A model generated the notes under the pieces. That model was not told the origin of the DNA and did not search any database. It saw only the letters and a list, made by a program, of their open reading frames with translations. Position numbers and translations under genes: made by a program. From Acidovorax soli (GTDB lineage Bacteria > Pseudomonadota > Gammaproteobacteria > Burkholderiales > Burkholderiaceae_C), in assembly GCF_014207955.1 (NCBI RefSeq), contig NZ_JACHLK010000007.1:310001-374000 (forward strand): 64,000 bases of DNA. Reading direction: 5' to 3'. The first letter of the stretch is position 1; each line of letters starts with the position of its first letter. Below are positions 37,767 to 44,909 of the stretch, in pieces.

Positions 37767-38986
37767 TGGCCCAGAACCCGGCCCTGGCCGCCGACCACCG
37801 GGTGCGCCTGCTGCAGGGCGCGCAGGAGCTGTTTCCCGCACTGGTCGAGGCCATGGACGCGGCGCTGTCGGACATCCAGTTCGAGACCTACATCTTCGAT
37901 TTCACCGGCAGCGGCGCCAGCGTGGCCGAGGCCCTGGAGCGGGCCGCCCGGCGCGGTGTGCGCACCCAACTGGTGGTGGATGGCGTGGGTACGGGGGCCT
38001 TGCCTGACGGGTGGGCGCGGCGTTTTGCGTCCGCAGGGGTGCAGGTGCGTGTCTACTCGCCGCTGGGGCCACTGGGTCTGCTGCTGCCGCAGCGCTGGCG
38101 CCGCCTGCACCGCAAGCTGTGCGTGGTCGATGGCTGCGTGCTGTTCTGTGGCGGCATCAATGTGCTGGACGACCTGCACGACCCCAACCATGGCGCGCTC
38201 GCGGCACCGCGCTTCGATTTCGCCGTGCGCGCCACCGGCAGCCTGGTGGCGCTGGCCAGCGACACCATGGACCAGCTGTGGTGGCGCATGCAGGCCCTGC
38301 GCGACATGCGCGAGCGCCGCCTGCCCGAAGCACTGCAGGCCTTGCGCGCGGCCAGTGCCGCAAGGCATGCGGCCGACGAGGTGGCACAGCAGGGCCCGGC
38401 CATGCGTGCCGCGCTGCTGCTGCGCGACAACGTGCGCCACCGCAGCCGCATCGAGAAGGCCTACCGCCGGGCCATTGGCGGGGCGCGGCACGAGGTCATC
38501 ATCGCCAACGCCTACTTCATGCCGGGCGGCAAGCTGCGCCGTGCGCTGCTGCTGGCCGCACGCCGCGGCGTGCGCGTGCGCCTGCTGCTGCAGGGGCGCT
38601 ACGAGTATTTCATGCAGTACCACGCGGCGCGGCCCGTGTATGGCGCGCTGCTGGCGGCGGGCGTGGAGATCCACGAGTACGCGCCGAGCTTCCTGCATGC
38701 CAAGGTGGCCGTGGTCGATGCGCTGGGCGAGCGGCCCTGGGCCACGGTGGGTTCGTCCAACCTCGACCCGTTAAGCCTGCTGCTGGCGCGCGAGGCCAAT
38801 GTGGTGGTCGAGGATGCTGCCTTTGCCGCCGACCTGCGCGAGCGCCTGGTGCAGGCCATGCAGCAGGCGGGCCGGCGCATGGAGCCGGCGCGCTATGCGG
38901 GCCGGCCGCTGGGCCAGCGGGTGCTGGACCAGGTGGCCTATGCCTTGATGCGCCTGGCTCTGTGGGTGACGGGCAAGCGGTACTGA
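37766..38986 (+). CDS. clsB: Cardiolipin synthase B (phospholipase D family)
   Basis: The product is a 406-residue membrane-associated enzyme with two HKD motifs: HRKLCVVDGCVLFCGGIN and HAKVAVVDALGERPWATVGS. It condenses phospholipids into cardiolipin by phosphatidyl transfer. Length agrees with E. coli ClsB (413). There is no strong N-terminal transmembrane pair, as in ClsB and unlike ClsA. The C-terminal helix (RVLDQVAYALMRLALWVTG) may dock on the membrane. It is translationally coupled to the EEP gene. Confidence 0.9.
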   Translation: MAQNPALAADHRVRLLQGAQELFPALVEAMDAALSDIQFETYIFDFTGSGASVAEALERAARRGVRTQLVVDGVGTGALPDGWARRFASAGVQVRVYSPLGPLGLLLPQRWRRLHRKLCVVDGCVLFCGGINVLDDLHDPNHGALAAPRFDFAVRATGSLVALASDTMDQLWWRMQALRDMRERRLPEALQALRAASAARHAADEVAQQGPAMRAALLLRDNVRHRSRIEKAYRRAIGGARHEVIIANAYFMPGGKLRRALLLAARRGVRVRLLLQGRYEYFMQYHAARPVYGALLAAGVEIHEYAPSFLHAKVAVVDALGERPWATVGSSNLDPLSLLLAREANVVVEDAAFAADLRERLVQAMQQAGRRMEPARYAGRPLGQRVLDQVAYALMRLALWVTGKRY

Positions 38987-39042
38987 AGCGGCCGCTGGCG
39001 GTGATGGCGACGCAGGTTTCATGCGTATTGCGCGGTATGGGG

Positions 39043-39118
39043 CGGTTTTTGCTATGCAAATAGGAGCTTGATCCCGATGCTGGCTGGGCGGCAGCTCCGT
39101 AAAACCTTGGCTGGGCGG
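39043..39118. other. AT-rich patch and 11-base direct repeats upstream of folE
   Basis: A TTTTTGCTATGCAAATAGGA segment (from 39046) stands out from the GC-rich surroundings and recalls the spacer at 3824-3893. TGGCTGGGCGG occurs twice, at 39081-39091 and 39108-39118 (27-base period). The direct repeat could be a regulator site for folE-BLUF; no proof. Confidence 0.25.
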
Positions 39119-39148
39119 TGAGCGGCGTTCACTGTTACGATGCCGGGC

Positions 39149-39877
39149 ATGTCCAGTCCCACTGCAGCCGATATGACGACCACCCCGCCGGACGACGAAG
39201 GCACGCCTGTTTCCGTCAAGATCCGAGAGCGCCTCAAAACCGCGCGCAAGCGTTTCAACGCCAACGACAACATCGCGGAGTTCATCGAGCCGGGCGAGCT
39301 GGAAAAGCTGCTGGACGAGGTCGAGTCCAAGATGCAGGGCGTGCTCGACAGCATGGTGATCAACACCGCAGGCGACCACAACACCCGCAACACGGCCCGC
39401 CGCGTGGCCAAGATGTACCTCAACGAGGTGTTCAAGGGCCGCTACGTCACGCAGCCGCCGATCACCGAGTTCCCCAATGCAGAGCACCTCAACGAGCTCA
39501 TGATCGTGGGGCCCATCACCGTGCGCAGCGCCTGCAGCCACCATTTCTGCCCGGTGATCGGCAAGATCTGGATCGGCGTGATGCCCAACGAGCACACCAA
39601 CGTGATCGGCCTGTCCAAGTATGCGCGCCTGGTCGACTGGGTCATGGGCCGCCCGCAGATCCAGGAAGAGGCCGTGGTGCAACTGGCCGACCTGATCATG
39701 GAAAAGACCCAACCCGACGGCCTGGCCATCGTGATGGAGGCCAGCCACTTTTGCATGTCCTGGCGCGGTGTGCGCGAGATGGACAGCAAGATGATCAACT
39801 CCGTGATGCGCGGCGTGTTCCTCAAGGACCCGGCCCTGCGCCGCGAATTCCTGTCCCTCATTCCTGGAAAGAACTGA
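39149..39877 (+). CDS. folE: GTP cyclohydrolase I
   Basis: This 242-residue enzyme converts GTP to dihydroneopterin triphosphate, the first step of pterin and folate synthesis. The core has NTAGDHNTRNTARRVAKMYL, the zinc and catalytic motif SACSHHFCPVIGKIWIGVMP, and VMEASHFCMSWRGVR with the second zinc Cys. The N-terminal 45 residues are a variable extension. ATGs at 39140 and 39149 are both in frame; a TACGAT box overlaps the first, so I prefer the second. The BLUF gene starts two bases after its stop. Confidence 0.92.
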   Translation: MSSPTAADMTTTPPDDEGTPVSVKIRERLKTARKRFNANDNIAEFIEPGELEKLLDEVESKMQGVLDSMVINTAGDHNTRNTARRVAKMYLNEVFKGRYVTQPPITEFPNAEHLNELMIVGPITVRSACSHHFCPVIGKIWIGVMPNEHTNVIGLSKYARLVDWVMGRPQIQEEAVVQLADLIMEKTQPDGLAIVMEASHFCMSWRGVREMDSKMINSVMRGVFLKDPALRREFLSLIPGKN

Positions 39878-39879
39878 CC

Positions 39880-40302
39880 ATGCTCGTACGCCTGCTCTAT
39901 GCCAGCCGCGCGGTGGACACCTCCCCCGCCGCCATCGAGGCCATCCTTACCCAGTCGCGCCAGCACAACCCGGGCAGCGGCATCACCGGCGTGCTGTGCT
40001 ACGGCGGAGGCATCTTCCTGCAGGCCATCGAAGGCGGCCGTGCGGCGGTGAGCGATCTCTATGGCCACATCCAGCGCGACCCGCGCCACAAGGACGTGGA
40101 GCTGCTGCACTACGAGGAGATCACCGAGCGCCGTTTCGGCGGCTGGACCATGGGCCAGGTGAACCTGTCCAAGATCAACCATTCCATCCTGCTCAAGTAC
40201 TCCGAGAAGCCCGAGCTCGACCCGTATGCGGTGTCAGGCAAGGTGTCGTTCGCGCTGCTCGAAGAACTGATGGCCACGGCGTCCATCATTGGCCGCGCAT
40301 AA
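39880..40302 (+). CDS. BLUF-domain blue-light sensor
   Basis: The product is a 140-residue stand-alone BLUF photoreceptor that binds FAD. Tyr7 (LLYASRA), Asn30 (RQHNPGSGITGVL) and Gln48 (GIFLQAIEG) have the spacing of the photoactive Tyr/Asn/Gln triad; Trp89 and Met91 (FGGWTMG) match the conserved strand. About 45 residues after the core form a short helical cap with no enzymatic output domain, so it must signal through a partner protein. The start lies two bases after the folE stop, so the two are almost surely co-expressed. A nested-hairpin element begins at its stop codon. Confidence 0.92.
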   Translation: MLVRLLYASRAVDTSPAAIEAILTQSRQHNPGSGITGVLCYGGGIFLQAIEGGRAAVSDLYGHIQRDPRHKDVELLHYEEITERRFGGWTMGQVNLSKINHSILLKYSEKPELDPYAVSGKVSFALLEELMATASIIGRA

Positions 40303-40425
40303 AAGTGGGGCGCTTGGCTACTGCGCGGCCTGATCTCGCGCCTGCGGTACTTGCCGCACGGGAGTGCGGCTGCGTTCCTCAACGCAAGCTCAGGCCGCTC
40401 GCTACGCCAATCACTCCCACTTTTT
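40301..40425. repeat. 125-base nested inverted-repeat element after the BLUF gene
   Basis: Outer arms AAAAGTGGG (40301-40309) and CCCACTTTTT (40416-40425) pair, extended by TTGGC/GCCAA and inner GCGGCCTGA/TCAGGCCGC. Inside are two short hairpins: TGCGG-TACTTG-CCGCA and TGCGTT-CCTC-AACGCA. The whole folds into a branched structure on either strand. The BLUF stop codon lies in its left edge. No transposase is present. It looks like a dispersed non-coding repeat (REP/MITE-like) or a structured RNA; I have a vague memory of similar sequence in related genomes. Confidence 0.6.
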
Positions 40426-40451
40426 CCTGATGGCATAGCCGTTGGTACTCC

Positions 40452-40490
40452 AGGCCGCAGCTGCCAGCGCGCTGCGGCCTTTTGCTTTTC
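40452..40490 (+). terminator. Rho-independent terminator after the folE-BLUF unit
   Basis: AGGCCGCAGC (40452-40461) pairs perfectly with GCTGCGGCCT (40471-40480) around a nine-base loop, followed by TTTGCTTTTCTTTTT. It ends the folE-BLUF transcript beyond the nested-repeat element and precedes the EamA transporter start. Confidence 0.75.
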
Positions 40491-40510
40491 TTTTTCCTGC
40501 ATTTTTCACC

Positions 40511-41392
40511 GTGACCCTCAATGCCTTCGGCCTCATCATCCTGGCGGGCCTGATCCACGCCTGCTGGAACATCGTGGCCAAGAAAGCGGGGGGCGATTCG
40601 CGCTTTGCGTTCTTCACCTCGGTGCTGATGATGCTGTTCTGGGCGCCGCTGGGCTGGTACCTGGGGCGCGATGTGGTACCGCTGTGGGGGCCCATGGAGT
40701 GGGGCTTCGTTGCAGCCAGCGGGCTGCTGCACGTGGGCTATTTCGTCATCCTGCTGCGCGGCTACAGCAAGGCCGACCTGACCGTGGTCTACCCGCTGGC
40801 GCGCGGCTCGGGGCCGCTTTTGTCCTCGCTGGTGGCGATCACGCTGCTGGGCGAGCGCATCTCGGCGTTGGGCGTGGCCGGCATCGCGGGCGTGGTGGGG
40901 GGCGTGTTCCTGATCGCGGGCGGGCCCGGCCTGCTGCGCGCTGCGCACGACCCGGCCGCGCGCGAGCGCGTGCACAAGGGCATGCTGTACGGCCTGCTCA
41001 CGGGCGCCTTCATTGCCAGCTACACGGTGGTCGATGGCTATGCCGTCAAGATCCTGCTGATGTCGCCCATCCTCGTGGACTACATGGGCAACTTCGTGCG
41101 CGTGTTCCTGCTCGCGCCCGTGGTGCTGCGCGATCTGCCCACGGCCGGGCAATTGTGGCGCGCGCAGTGGCGCTTTGCGTTGTTGGTGGCGGTGGTCAGC
41201 CCCGTGGCCTATGTGCTGGTGCTCTATGCGATGAAAGAGGCGCCCATGTCCCATGTGGCGCCGGCGCGTGAGGTGTCCATGCTTTTTGCCGCGCTGATAG
41301 GCGGCCATCTGCTGGGCGAGGGCGACCGTGTGGCGCGCGTCTGCGGTGCGGTGTGCATCGCCGCCGGTGTCACGGCCTTGGCGCTGGGGTGA
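40511..41392 (+). CDS. EamA/DMT-family transporter
   Basis: The product is a 293-residue inner-membrane protein with about ten helices in two EamA-like halves, starting MTLNAFGLIILAGLIHACWNIVAKKAG from GTG at 40511. YPLARGSGPLLSSLVAITLLGER is the conserved EamA region of the first half and VAPAREVSMLFAALIGG that of the second. DMT transporters export metabolites or amino acids; the substrate is unknown. Its TGA overlaps the DUF429 ATG. Confidence 0.87.
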   Translation: MTLNAFGLIILAGLIHACWNIVAKKAGGDSRFAFFTSVLMMLFWAPLGWYLGRDVVPLWGPMEWGFVAASGLLHVGYFVILLRGYSKADLTVVYPLARGSGPLLSSLVAITLLGERISALGVAGIAGVVGGVFLIAGGPGLLRAAHDPAARERVHKGMLYGLLTGAFIASYTVVDGYAVKILLMSPILVDYMGNFVRVFLLAPVVLRDLPTAGQLWRAQWRFALLVAVVSPVAYVLVLYAMKEAPMSHVAPAREVSMLFAALIGGHLLGEGDRVARVCGAVCIAAGVTALALG

Positions 41393-42258
41393 TGGCGGTG
41401 CTCCTTGGCTGCGATTTTTCGAGCAGCCCCACGCGGCGCAAGCCCGTGGTGCTGGCCCTGGGCCGGCGCGAGGGTGCCCGCGTACAGCTGACCGAACTGG
41501 TGCGCCTGGAAACGCTGGCCGCCGTGGGCCGCTGGCTGGCCGAGCCGCGTGTCTGGGTGGGCGGCTTCGACCTGCCCTTCGGCCTGCCGCGCGAGCTGCT
41601 GCAGACCCTGGGCTGGCCCCTGCAGTGGCATGCCAGCATGCAGCACTACCGCACGCTCACGCGCCCGCAGATCCGCGAGGCCTTCGCGGCCTTCTGCGAT
41701 GCACGCCCCGTGGGCGGCAAGTTCGCGCACCGTGCGACCGATGGGCCCGCGGGCTCCAGCCCGTCGATGAAGTGGGTGAACCCACCCGTGGCCTACATGC
41801 TGCACGCGGGCCTGCCGCTGCTGCTCGACGCCGGCGTGCACCTGCCGGGCCTGCATGCGGGCGACCCCACGCGTGTGGCGCTGGAAGCCTACCCCGGCTT
41901 GCTCGCGCGCGAGGTGCTGCAGCGGCGCAGCTACAAGAGCGACGACGTGGCCAAGCAGACGCCGGAGCGTTTGATCGCACGCAAGGACCTGCTGACCGCG
42001 CTGGAGCTGGGGCAGACACGCTTGGCCCTGCGTCTGAAGCTCACCCATGCCCAGCGCGATGCCCTGGTGGCCGACGCCAGCGGCGACAGCCTGGACGCCG
42101 TGCTGTGCATGCTGCAGGCCGGCTGGGCCGAGCAACGCCATGCCGAGGGCGATGCGCTCTATGGCCTGCCGCCCGGGCTGGACCCGCTGGAGGGCTGGAT
42201 CGTCACCGCACCCATGCCCCTGGTTGAAGCAGGGGTGGAGAAGCGCGCCCCACAATAG
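41392..42258 (+). CDS. DUF429 domain protein
   Basis: This 288-residue protein has the RNase H-like DUF429 pattern: an N-terminal strand with acidic residue (VLLGCDFSSSPTRRKP), VGGFDLPFGLPRELL, VALEAYPG and SGDSLDAVLCMLQAGWA, whose acidic residues could form a metal-dependent nuclease-type site. The family function is not established. It is translationally coupled to the EamA gene. Confidence 0.82.
   Translation: MAVLLGCDFSSSPTRRKPVVLALGRREGARVQLTELVRLETLAAVGRWLAEPRVWVGGFDLPFGLPRELLQTLGWPLQWHASMQHYRTLTRPQIREAFAAFCDARPVGGKFAHRATDGPAGSSPSMKWVNPPVAYMLHAGLPLLLDAGVHLPGLHAGDPTRVALEAYPGLLAREVLQRRSYKSDDVAKQTPERLIARKDLLTALELGQTRLALRLKLTHAQRDALVADASGDSLDAVLCMLQAGWAEQRHAEGDALYGLPPGLDPLEGWIVTAPMPLVEAGVEKRAPQ
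42251..42256 (+). promoter_or_regulatory. -10-like CACAAT six bases before a small secreted protein gene
   Basis: CACAAT-AGGGCC-ATG with no ribosome site. The hexamer overlaps the 3' end of the DUF429 gene. TTGAAG upstream is 21 bases away, too far for a normal -35. Confidence 0.25.
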
Positions 42259-42262
42259 GGCC

Positions 42263-42505
42263 ATGACAGGTCCATCCGCTTCCCTGCAGGCTGGCCGGCT
42301 GTGGGCTGCTGCAATGGCCTGCGCGGTACTTGCCACAGCGGCGCTCGCCGCCCCCGCGCCCTGGTTCTACTGGCGCAGCAAGGTCGATGGCCAACGCGTC
42401 TGTGCCCAGACCTCGCCCGGCAGTGGCTGGGAGAAGGACAGCCCGCCTTACGACGGACCGGGCTGCACCCCGCGCCGCAAGGTGCTCATCGTTCCCATGC
42501 GCTGA
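42263..42505 (+). CDS. Small secreted hypothetical protein
   Basis: The product has 80 residues. An N-terminal signal peptide (LWAAAMACAVLATAALAAPA) leaves a mature part of about 50 residues with two cysteines (QRVCAQTS and GPGCTPRR) that could form one disulphide, plus aromatic residues PWFYWRSK. I do not recognise a family. It ends one base before the convergent CMD-domain gene. Coding status is supported by the signal peptide and by the clean fit between neighbours. Confidence 0.6.
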   Translation: MTGPSASLQAGRLWAAAMACAVLATAALAAPAPWFYWRSKVDGQRVCAQTSPGSGWEKDSPPYDGPGCTPRRKVLIVPMR

Positions 42506-43117
42506 TCAGACCTTCACCGCAGCTTCCTGCGGCTCGCCCAGCGAGAGCATCAACCGGTTCGCCCAGTTGAAGAAGGCCGCGCCGTGCAGCGCATCCGAGA
42601 TCGCGGCGTCGTCCAGCCCCTGGTCGCGCAATGCGGCGATGTGCTCCGTGCCAAAGTCCAGCGGCGTGTCGCTGAGCGCCACCGAGGCCTGCACGATGGC
42701 GTTCCAGCGCGGGCCCAGGTCGGTGTCCGTGCCTTCGTCGAGCAGGCGCTGCACGTCGTCCGCGCGGCCCGAGAAATGCGAGGCAAAGCGCGCATGCACC
42801 GAGGCGCAGTAGATGCAGCCGTTGTGGCGCGAGGCGGCCGTGGCCGACAGCTCGCGCTCGGCACGCGGCAGGCCGGCATCGGGGTTGTAGAAGATGTCCT
42901 TGTCGGTGCGCGTGCGTGCGCCCAGGATGTCGGGGTCGCGTGCCAGCAGCCGGAAGTAGGGCGACTTGGCGCGCGCCGCATCCACCAGGCCTGCCAGGTG
43001 GCGCTCGGTCAACTCGTCTTCGGGCAGCGGCGCCAGCCAGGGCAGCCATTCGAGCTGGGCCTGCGTGAAAGCCACGGGTTCCTGGCTGCCGGGATGGGAA
43101 AGGGTGGTGTCGCTCAT
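42506..43117 (-). CDS. Alkylhydroperoxidase-domain protein, Avi_7169 type
   Basis: This 203-residue protein has a carboxymuconolactone decarboxylase/AhpD-like fold. The redox motif is present: HNGCIYCASVH with Cys101, Cys104 and His108, and an upstream Glu in AERELSATAAS. The family is defined by its constant occurrence with a luciferase-like monooxygenase and a peptide-type ABC transporter. A peroxidase or thiol-redox role is likely; the physiological substrate is unknown. It is the last gene of the minus-strand operon and overlaps the upstream CMD gene by four bases. Confidence 0.85.
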   Translation of the reverse strand: MSDTTLSHPGSQEPVAFTQAQLEWLPWLAPLPEDELTERHLAGLVDAARAKSPYFRLLARDPDILGARTRTDKDIFYNPDAGLPRAERELSATAASRHNGCIYCASVHARFASHFSGRADDVQRLLDEGTDTDLGPRWNAIVQASVALSDTPLDFGTEHIAALRDQGLDDAAISDALHGAAFFNWANRLMLSLGEPQEAAVKV

Positions 43118-43782
43118 GCCTGGGTGGTCTCGCTGGATGCCTGGTTGCCGGTGTGTGCGGGGGCGGCGGCCAGGGCCCGCAGCCCGGCGACCACGCGGAT
43201 CTGGAATGCCAGAAAGGCGACCAGCTGCGACAGGGTCACGATCTCGGTGGTGCGCCAGCCGGCGTCGAGCAGCGCCTGCAAGGCGGCAGGGCTGGCATCG
43301 CGCGGGTGCAGGGTGAGCAGGTGCGCGTGCTCCAGCGCGGCCGACAGCGGCGCGCCGAGCACGGCGCGCTGGGCATCGCCCACGTGGTAGGCGGGGCCAG
43401 CAGTGTCCTCCTCGCTCAGCGGGCCGGGCGGGTAGTTGCCATAGGGTCCACGCGCCGCGCCGCGCACCACCTCGGCTGCGATGGCCTGGGGCACGCCGGG
43501 GCGGGCCTGGCGCGCGCCTTCGGCCGCCAGCGCAGCGTTGTAGAAGGCCGTGGCATCGGGCTGCTGGTGCAGGCCGGCCACAAAGGCCGCCACGGCCTGG
43601 CGGTCGGCCAGGCTGAAGCGGCCGGGCTGGGGTGCCTGGGGCTCGAACAGCGCCAGGTAGCTCTGCTGTGCATGGGTGCGCGCCTGCAGGCGGTGGCGGC
43701 GGAGGGTGTCGAGCCGGTCGCCGGGTGTGATGCCGGTGAGCAGGTCGATCACGTCAGGGGTGGTGTCGGCGGTCTGGGTCAT
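43114..43782 (-). CDS. CMD-domain protein, Avi_7170 type
   Basis: The 222-residue product is related in fold to the adjacent AhpD-like protein but has no cysteine at all, so it lacks the CxxC active site. The helical pattern PDVIDLLTGITPGDRLDTLRRHRLQA at the start and DAGWRTTEIVTLSQLVAFLAFQIRVV at the end match the Avi_7170 family. It may be a structural or substrate-binding partner of the active paralogue. Both ends overlap neighbours (ATGA), so expression is tightly coupled. Confidence 0.8.
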   Translation of the reverse strand: MTQTADTTPDVIDLLTGITPGDRLDTLRRHRLQARTHAQQSYLALFEPQAPQPGRFSLADRQAVAAFVAGLHQQPDATAFYNAALAAEGARQARPGVPQAIAAEVVRGAARGPYGNYPPGPLSEEDTAGPAYHVGDAQRAVLGAPLSAALEHAHLLTLHPRDASPAALQALLDAGWRTTEIVTLSQLVAFLAFQIRVVAGLRALAAAPAHTGNQASSETTQA

Positions 43783-44909
43783 GCGGGTTCCGTGAGGGGT
43801 TGCAAAAGAGGGGCGCGAGGAGTCGCTGCGGGCGGATGCCGGGGCACCCAGCCCAGGGCAGGGGCCACCTCGGTGGCCGTGAGCTCGATGGAGCGCAGGA
43901 TGGCTGCGTGCGGTGGGTCCACGGAGTGCACCTGGAACACGAGGTCCGTCACGCGCTCGAGCGTGGTGTCCGCGCGCAGCGAGGCGACCACGTCCTCGGG
44001 CGTGCCCAGGTGCACGTCGTAGGCGGCGATAAGCTGGGCCAGCGGCGCATCGGGCCCCAGGCGGGGTGCGCTGCCCGACGGGGCGGCCTGCGCTGCAAAG
44101 CGCGCGGCTGCGCGGCGCAGGCCGGTATCGGCCAGGCGCAGCGCCTCCTGCCGGCTGTCGGCCACGAACAGGCTGCGCGAGCCCACGATGCGGGGCGTGG
44201 CGCCGGCGGGCAGTGCGGCCAGGTAGGCATCGATGATGGGGTTCTGGATGTCCGCCAGCGGGGCCTGGGGCGCTCCGTCGGGCCGCGGCTGGGTGCGCGA
44301 GAGCATGAGCCCATCGCCCGCCTGCCCGGCGCGCGTGCCACCCGCCACCGAGAAGGTGGCCTGCCAGATGCGGCCGAGCAACTGCTGTGCGGCGGGGTAG
44401 AGCGTGTCGCCCCCTGGAAGGGGTTGCCCGGCCCAGGCTTTGCGCAGCAGCGCCAACTGGCGGGCAAAAATCGCTGAGCGGTCCTCGCTGTCGAGACCGA
44501 ACGCTGCGAACGACTCGGGCGTGCCGCCCGTGCCCACGCCCACCTCGAGCCGGCCGCCTGTGAGCAGGTCCAGCACGATGGCGTCCTCGGCCACGCGCAC
44601 GGCGTTTTCCAGCGGCAGGGTGATGATGCCCGTGCCCAGGCGGATGCGCTGGGTGCGTGCAGCCACATGCGCGAGGAAGACCAGGGGCGAGGGCAGGCCG
44701 CCTTCGTGTTCGTGGAAATGGTGCTGCGCGACCCAGGCCGAATCGAAGCCCAGGGCCTCGGCGTGGGCGATCTGCTCGGCCACCAGGCGGTAGCGCTCAC
44801 CCGCCGGGGCGTCGTCAAGCAGCCTGCTGAAGAAGCCCAGGCGTTTCGGGGTCGGAGATTTGATCGGGGATGTTGGGGAAGGCATGGTCGTTGTTTCTGG
44901 GTGCGGCAT
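43779..44909 (-). CDS. FMN-dependent luciferase-like monooxygenase, KPN_01858 type
   Basis: The product has 376 residues and a bacterial-luciferase TIM barrel. LGFFSRLLDDAPAGERYR starts the family core, and FDSAWVAQHHFHEHEGGLPSPL, IRLGTGIITLPLENAVRVAED and GRLEVGVGTGG are standard LLM motifs. It should use reduced FMN and O2 to oxidise a small substrate. The first 20 or so codons overlap the end of the ATPase gene in another frame (95 bases from 44909, 71 from the ATG at 44885). The substrate is unknown; organosulfur or amine compounds are possible by analogy. Confidence 0.87.
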   Translation of the reverse strand: MPHPETTTMPSPTSPIKSPTPKRLGFFSRLLDDAPAGERYRLVAEQIAHAEALGFDSAWVAQHHFHEHEGGLPSPLVFLAHVAARTQRIRLGTGIITLPLENAVRVAEDAIVLDLLTGGRLEVGVGTGGTPESFAAFGLDSEDRSAIFARQLALLRKAWAGQPLPGGDTLYPAAQQLLGRIWQATFSVAGGTRAGQAGDGLMLSRTQPRPDGAPQAPLADIQNPIIDAYLAALPAGATPRIVGSRSLFVADSRQEALRLADTGLRRAAARFAAQAAPSGSAPRLGPDAPLAQLIAAYDVHLGTPEDVVASLRADTTLERVTDLVFQVHSVDPPHAAILRSIELTATEVAPALGWVPRHPPAATPRAPLLQPLTEPA

